The notes below the pieces were generated by a model. That model was not told the DNA's origin. It did not search any database and saw only the letters and a program-made list of their open reading frames with translations. 9,004 nucleotides of DNA from Chloroflexota bacterium (GTDB lineage: Bacteria; Chloroflexota; Anaerolineae; Ardenticatenales; Ardenticatenaceae): the NCBI GenBank assembly GCA_003520455.1, contig DOUV01000668.1, forward strand, positions 1 to 9,004. The letters run 5' to 3'. This document shows, piece by piece, positions 6,335 through 9,004 of this stretch (within the stretch, counting starts at the first letter, position 1; each line of letters begins with the position of its first letter). Both the position numbers and the translations under genes were made by a program.

Positions 6335-9004
6335 ATGAGCGAAAGCAGCCTGCCGTTTCCCCAGGCCGGCCCCGGTCCCGAAGCGGCCCATCCAGACACG
6401 CACCGTTGGGGGTGGGCCGAGCGCCTCGAGTCCGCGGTCACCAGCCGCACGATGATCCCGATCTGGCTGGGTACGATTCTCATCTTGGGGGCGATCTTCC
6501 GGTTCACCGGTTTGGACTGGGATCAGGGCCAGCATCTCCACCCGGACGAGCGGTTCCTGACGATGGTGGAGACCGCCCTTCAGTGGCCGCAGGAACAGTT
6601 CCTGGCCACCTATTTCAATGAACCCGGCTCGACGCTGAATCCGCGCAATGTCGGCTACGGGTTTTTCGTCTACGGCGATTTCCCCATCATCCTCATCAAG
6701 CGCATCTCGATCGCCCTCGACAAAACGGGGTACGATCAAGTTCACCTTATCGGTCGGGCCGTGGATGCAGTCGTTGATCTGGCCACGCTGTTGGCGCTGT
6801 TCCTCCTGGGCCGCAAGCTCTACCGAGATGACCGGGTGGCGCTGTTGGCGGCACTGCTCTACGCTATGGCGGCGCTGGCGATCCAGCAGTCGCACTTTTT
6901 CGTCGTCGATAACTTCAGCGCTTTCTTCGTGACCGTCGCGCTCTATTTCATGGTGCGGGTCTTCGAGCACGGTCACTTCTGGAATTACATCCTGGCAGGT
7001 GGCTTCATCGGGCTGGCTCTGGCGAGCAAAATCTCGATCTACTCGATCGTCTTGGTGATGGTGGTTGTGGGCGCCTACCGTCTCTACCGCGCCTGGCAGG
7101 ACCCCGAGCGCGACCCGGCGGTGGCCTTTGAGCAGATCGCTGTTCGCCTGGTCATCAGCGGGGTGGTGGCCTTCCTGGCCTTCCGCGTCTTCCAGCCCTA
7201 CGCCTTCAAGGGGCCGGGATTCTTCGGAATCGGGCTGGCGGAGCGCTGGCTTGAGAATGCCAAGGAGGCGCGCGCCTGGGTCTCGGGTGAGCGCGACGCG
7301 CCGTTTGCCCACCAGTGGACCAACCGCACGCCGATCCTCTTTCCCTTGAAGAACATGATCTTCTGGGGCATGGGCGTCCCGCTGGGCCTGACGGCCTGGC
7401 TGGGCTGGTCGGTGGCGGCCTGGCAACTGCTGCGCCGGCAGCGCTGGGTCCATCTGCTCCCCGTGACCTGGACGGTGATTCTCTTTGGCCTGCTGGGCAC
7501 CCAGTGGGTCAAGTCGATGCGCTACTTCCTGCCGATCTATCCGACGCTGATCCTGCTCGGCGCCTGGTTTCTCGTCTGGCTCTGGGATCAGGCCAAGGAG
7601 CGTGACCCGGCTTTGGCCGCGCGCACGCGTGGGCTGCTCGCCTGGACGCCGACCAAAGCGGGGGCGGTGCTGGGCGTTGTCGTGGTGGGCACGCTCCTCT
7701 ACGCGATCGCGTTCACCACGATCTACACCCGGCCGCACACGCGCGTGGCCGCCTCACGCTGGATCTACGCCCATGTCCCACCCGGGAGCATTATTGCGAA
7801 CGAGACGCAGTGGGATGATGGCCTGCCGCTGCGGGTTGACGGCAAAGACGGTTTTGGTGGGATGTACACCGGCTTGAATCTCGATATCACAGCCGAGGAC
7901 TCGCCCGAGAAGATGGAGCACGTGCTGGATGTGCTCGACCAGGCCGAGTATCTGTTCATCTCGAGCAACCGCCAGTACGATTCGATGCCGCGCCTGCCGA
8001 TGCGCTTCCCGATGGTGATCAAGTACTACGATGCTCTCTTCAATGGGCGACTTGGCTTCGAGCGGGTGGCGGAGTTCACCTCCTACCCGCAGCTGTTCGG
8101 GATCCAGTTGCCCGACCAGGGGGCTGAGGAGGCCTGGAGCGTCTACGATCACCCTCGCGTCCAGATCTTCAAGAAGACCCCCGCCTACAGCCGTGCCAGG
8201 GTAGAGGCTATCCTGGGGAGCACGAACTGGGACGCAATCATCCAACTCTGGCCCAAACAGGCGACCAAAACCAAGGATGCTTTGCTGCTGACGCCTCAGG
8301 AGCAGCGGATCTACCAGGCCAGCGGCACCTGGTCGGCGATGTTCGACCCGACGAACGTGGTCAATCGCTTCCCGGTGCTGATTTGGGTGCTGGGCGTCCT
8401 GCTGATGGGGCTCGTTGGCCTGCCCTACGTCTGGCTCGTGGCCGGGCCGCTGCCCGATCGAGGGTACGCGTTCGCCAGGCCGCTCGGGTTGTTGTTGGTT
8501 GGGTGGCTCGTTTGGTGGCTGGCGAGCTTGAAGCTCGTGACCTTCTCAGTCGGTGGCATCGCGTTGAGTGTGGTTCTACTGGCTCTGGGTGGAGCGGCGA
8601 TCACCCTCGTCCGGCGCAGAGCGTTCGTCGCCTGGCTGGAGGCAAACCGGCGCCTGCTCGTGATAGAGGAAGGGCTCTTCTGGGCCTTCTTCGTGCTGGT
8701 GCTCTCTGTTCGCTGGGCCAATCCCGACCTCTGGCACCCTGTGCTCGGCGGTGAGAAGCCGATGGACTTCGCCTTCCTCAACGCCATCATCAAATCGGTC
8801 TACTTCCCGCCCTACGACCCCTGGTTCGCGGGCGGCTACATCAACTACTATTACTTCGGCTTCGTCCTGGTGTCGACGCTTATCAAACTCGTCGGGGTGG
8901 TGCCCTCTATTGCCTACAACCTCACCGTTCCGACGCTCTTCGCCTTCCTGGCGCTGGCGGCCTTCGGGGCGGCGCTCGCCCTGGTGAGCGGCAGCGGCCA
9001 CCAG
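6335..9004 (+). CDS. GT39-like membrane protein fused to a DUF2298 (Chlor_Arch_YYY) module, 3'-truncated
   Basis: The frame runs open for 890 codons from ATG 6335 to the window end. An in-frame TGA at 6320 makes this the only usable ATG; a weak GAAAG (6321-6325) precedes it. Residues 1-40 are a polar cytoplasmic lead. Module 1 has a first helix (about 41-56), then HPDERF with D71-E72, the GT-C catalytic-type acidic pair, then NPRNVGYGFFVYGDFP (102-117) and more helices to about 463. A soluble, probably extracytoplasmic domain spans about 465-675. Helices resume at about 680-702, 715-733 and 739-758. The start of a DUF2298 module follows: a helix (778-793), GGEKPMDFAF (805-814), then FPPYDPWFAGG (824-834) and YYYFG (838-842), the signature of Chlor_Arch_YYY proteins. 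Another two helices follow before the edge. The known family is highly hydrophobic and of unknown function. I infer a bifunctional or two-module cell-surface glycosyltransferase; substrate is unknown. A C-terminal continuation, perhaps several hundred residues, lies outside the window. Confidence 0.9.
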   Translation, partial: MSESSLPFPQAGPGPEAAHPDTHRWGWAERLESAVTSRTMIPIWLGTILILGAIFRFTGLDWDQGQHLHPDERFLTMVETALQWPQEQFLATYFNEPGSTLNPRNVGYGFFVYGDFPIILIKRISIALDKTGYDQVHLIGRAVDAVVDLATLLALFLLGRKLYRDDRVALLAALLYAMAALAIQQSHFFVVDNFSAFFVTVALYFMVRVFEHGHFWNYILAGGFIGLALASKISIYSIVLVMVVVGAYRLYRAWQDPERDPAVAFEQIAVRLVISGVVAFLAFRVFQPYAFKGPGFFGIGLAERWLENAKEARAWVSGERDAPFAHQWTNRTPILFPLKNMIFWGMGVPLGLTAWLGWSVAAWQLLRRQRWVHLLPVTWTVILFGLLGTQWVKSMRYFLPIYPTLILLGAWFLVWLWDQAKERDPALAARTRGLLAWTPTKAGAVLGVVVVGTLLYAIAFTTIYTRPHTRVAASRWIYAHVPPGSIIANETQWDDGLPLRVDGKDGFGGMYTGLNLDITAEDSPEKMEHVLDVLDQAEYLFISSNRQYDSMPRLPMRFPMVIKYYDALFNGRLGFERVAEFTSYPQLFGIQLPDQGAEEAWSVYDHPRVQIFKKTPAYSRARVEAILGSTNWDAIIQLWPKQATKTKDALLLTPQEQRIYQASGTWSAMFDPTNVVNRFPVLIWVLGVLLMGLVGLPYVWLVAGPLPDRGYAFARPLGLLLVGWLVWWLASLKLVTFSVGGIALSVVLLALGGAAITLVRRRAFVAWLEANRRLLVIEEGLFWAFFVLVLSVRWANPDLWHPVLGGEKPMDFAFLNAIIKSVYFPPYDPWFAGGYINYYYFGFVLVSTLIKLVGVVPSIAYNLTVPTLFAFLALAAFGAALALVSGSGHQ

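Noticed and set aside
6158..7738. Minus-strand open frame of 526 codons
   Set aside because: It is antisense to the GT39-DUF2298 gene, whose plus-strand frame carries clear membrane helices and motifs. The minus-strand product is Arg/Asp/Gln-rich with no recognisable domain.

Overview
The window is GC-rich DNA that most likely comes from a bacterium of the phylum Chloroflexota, possibly a Thermomicrobia-like lineage. This rests on the last gene, which carries the Chlor_Arch_YYY (DUF2298) signature known mainly from Chloroflexi and some archaea, and on the clustering of several large GT39-like membrane proteins. No marker gene is present, so the taxonomy is an inference. All supported genes lie on the plus strand.

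Layout. (1) Positions 3-1286 hold the 3' part of a GT39-like polytopic membrane protein whose N-terminus lies outside the window. (2) Positions 1359-3422 and 3427-5481 hold two tandem paralogous GT-C membrane glycosyltransferase-like proteins (687 and 684 aa), separated by 4 bp. Each has four extra membrane helices before the catalytic-type Asp-Glu motif. (3) Positions 5482-5679 are a non-coding spacer with a perfect 28-bp palindrome nested in a 70-bp inverted-repeat element. (4) Positions 5680-5934 encode an 84-aa two-CxxC zinc-ribbon protein with a near-perfect Shine-Dalgarno. (5) Positions 5935-6334 are a 400-bp non-coding region with a weak terminator candidate, a candidate sigma-70-type promoter and several inverted repeats in the presumed leader. 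(6) Positions 6335-9004 hold a very large membrane protein, open at the window end. It is a GT39-like module with a HPDERF motif, followed by the start of a DUF2298 module with the YYYFG motif.

Functional reading. The three upstream genes look like an operon of extracytoplasmic glycosyltransferases that use polyprenyl-phosphate sugars; donor and acceptor cannot be read from the sequence. The last gene is probably a separate transcription unit with a related role at the cell surface. The most interesting items are the GT39-DUF2298 fusion, the shared extra N-terminal helices and nearly invariant blocks of the tandem pair, and the nested inverted-repeat element ahead of the zinc-ribbon gene. I saw no mobile-element gene, CRISPR array, tRNA or rRNA.
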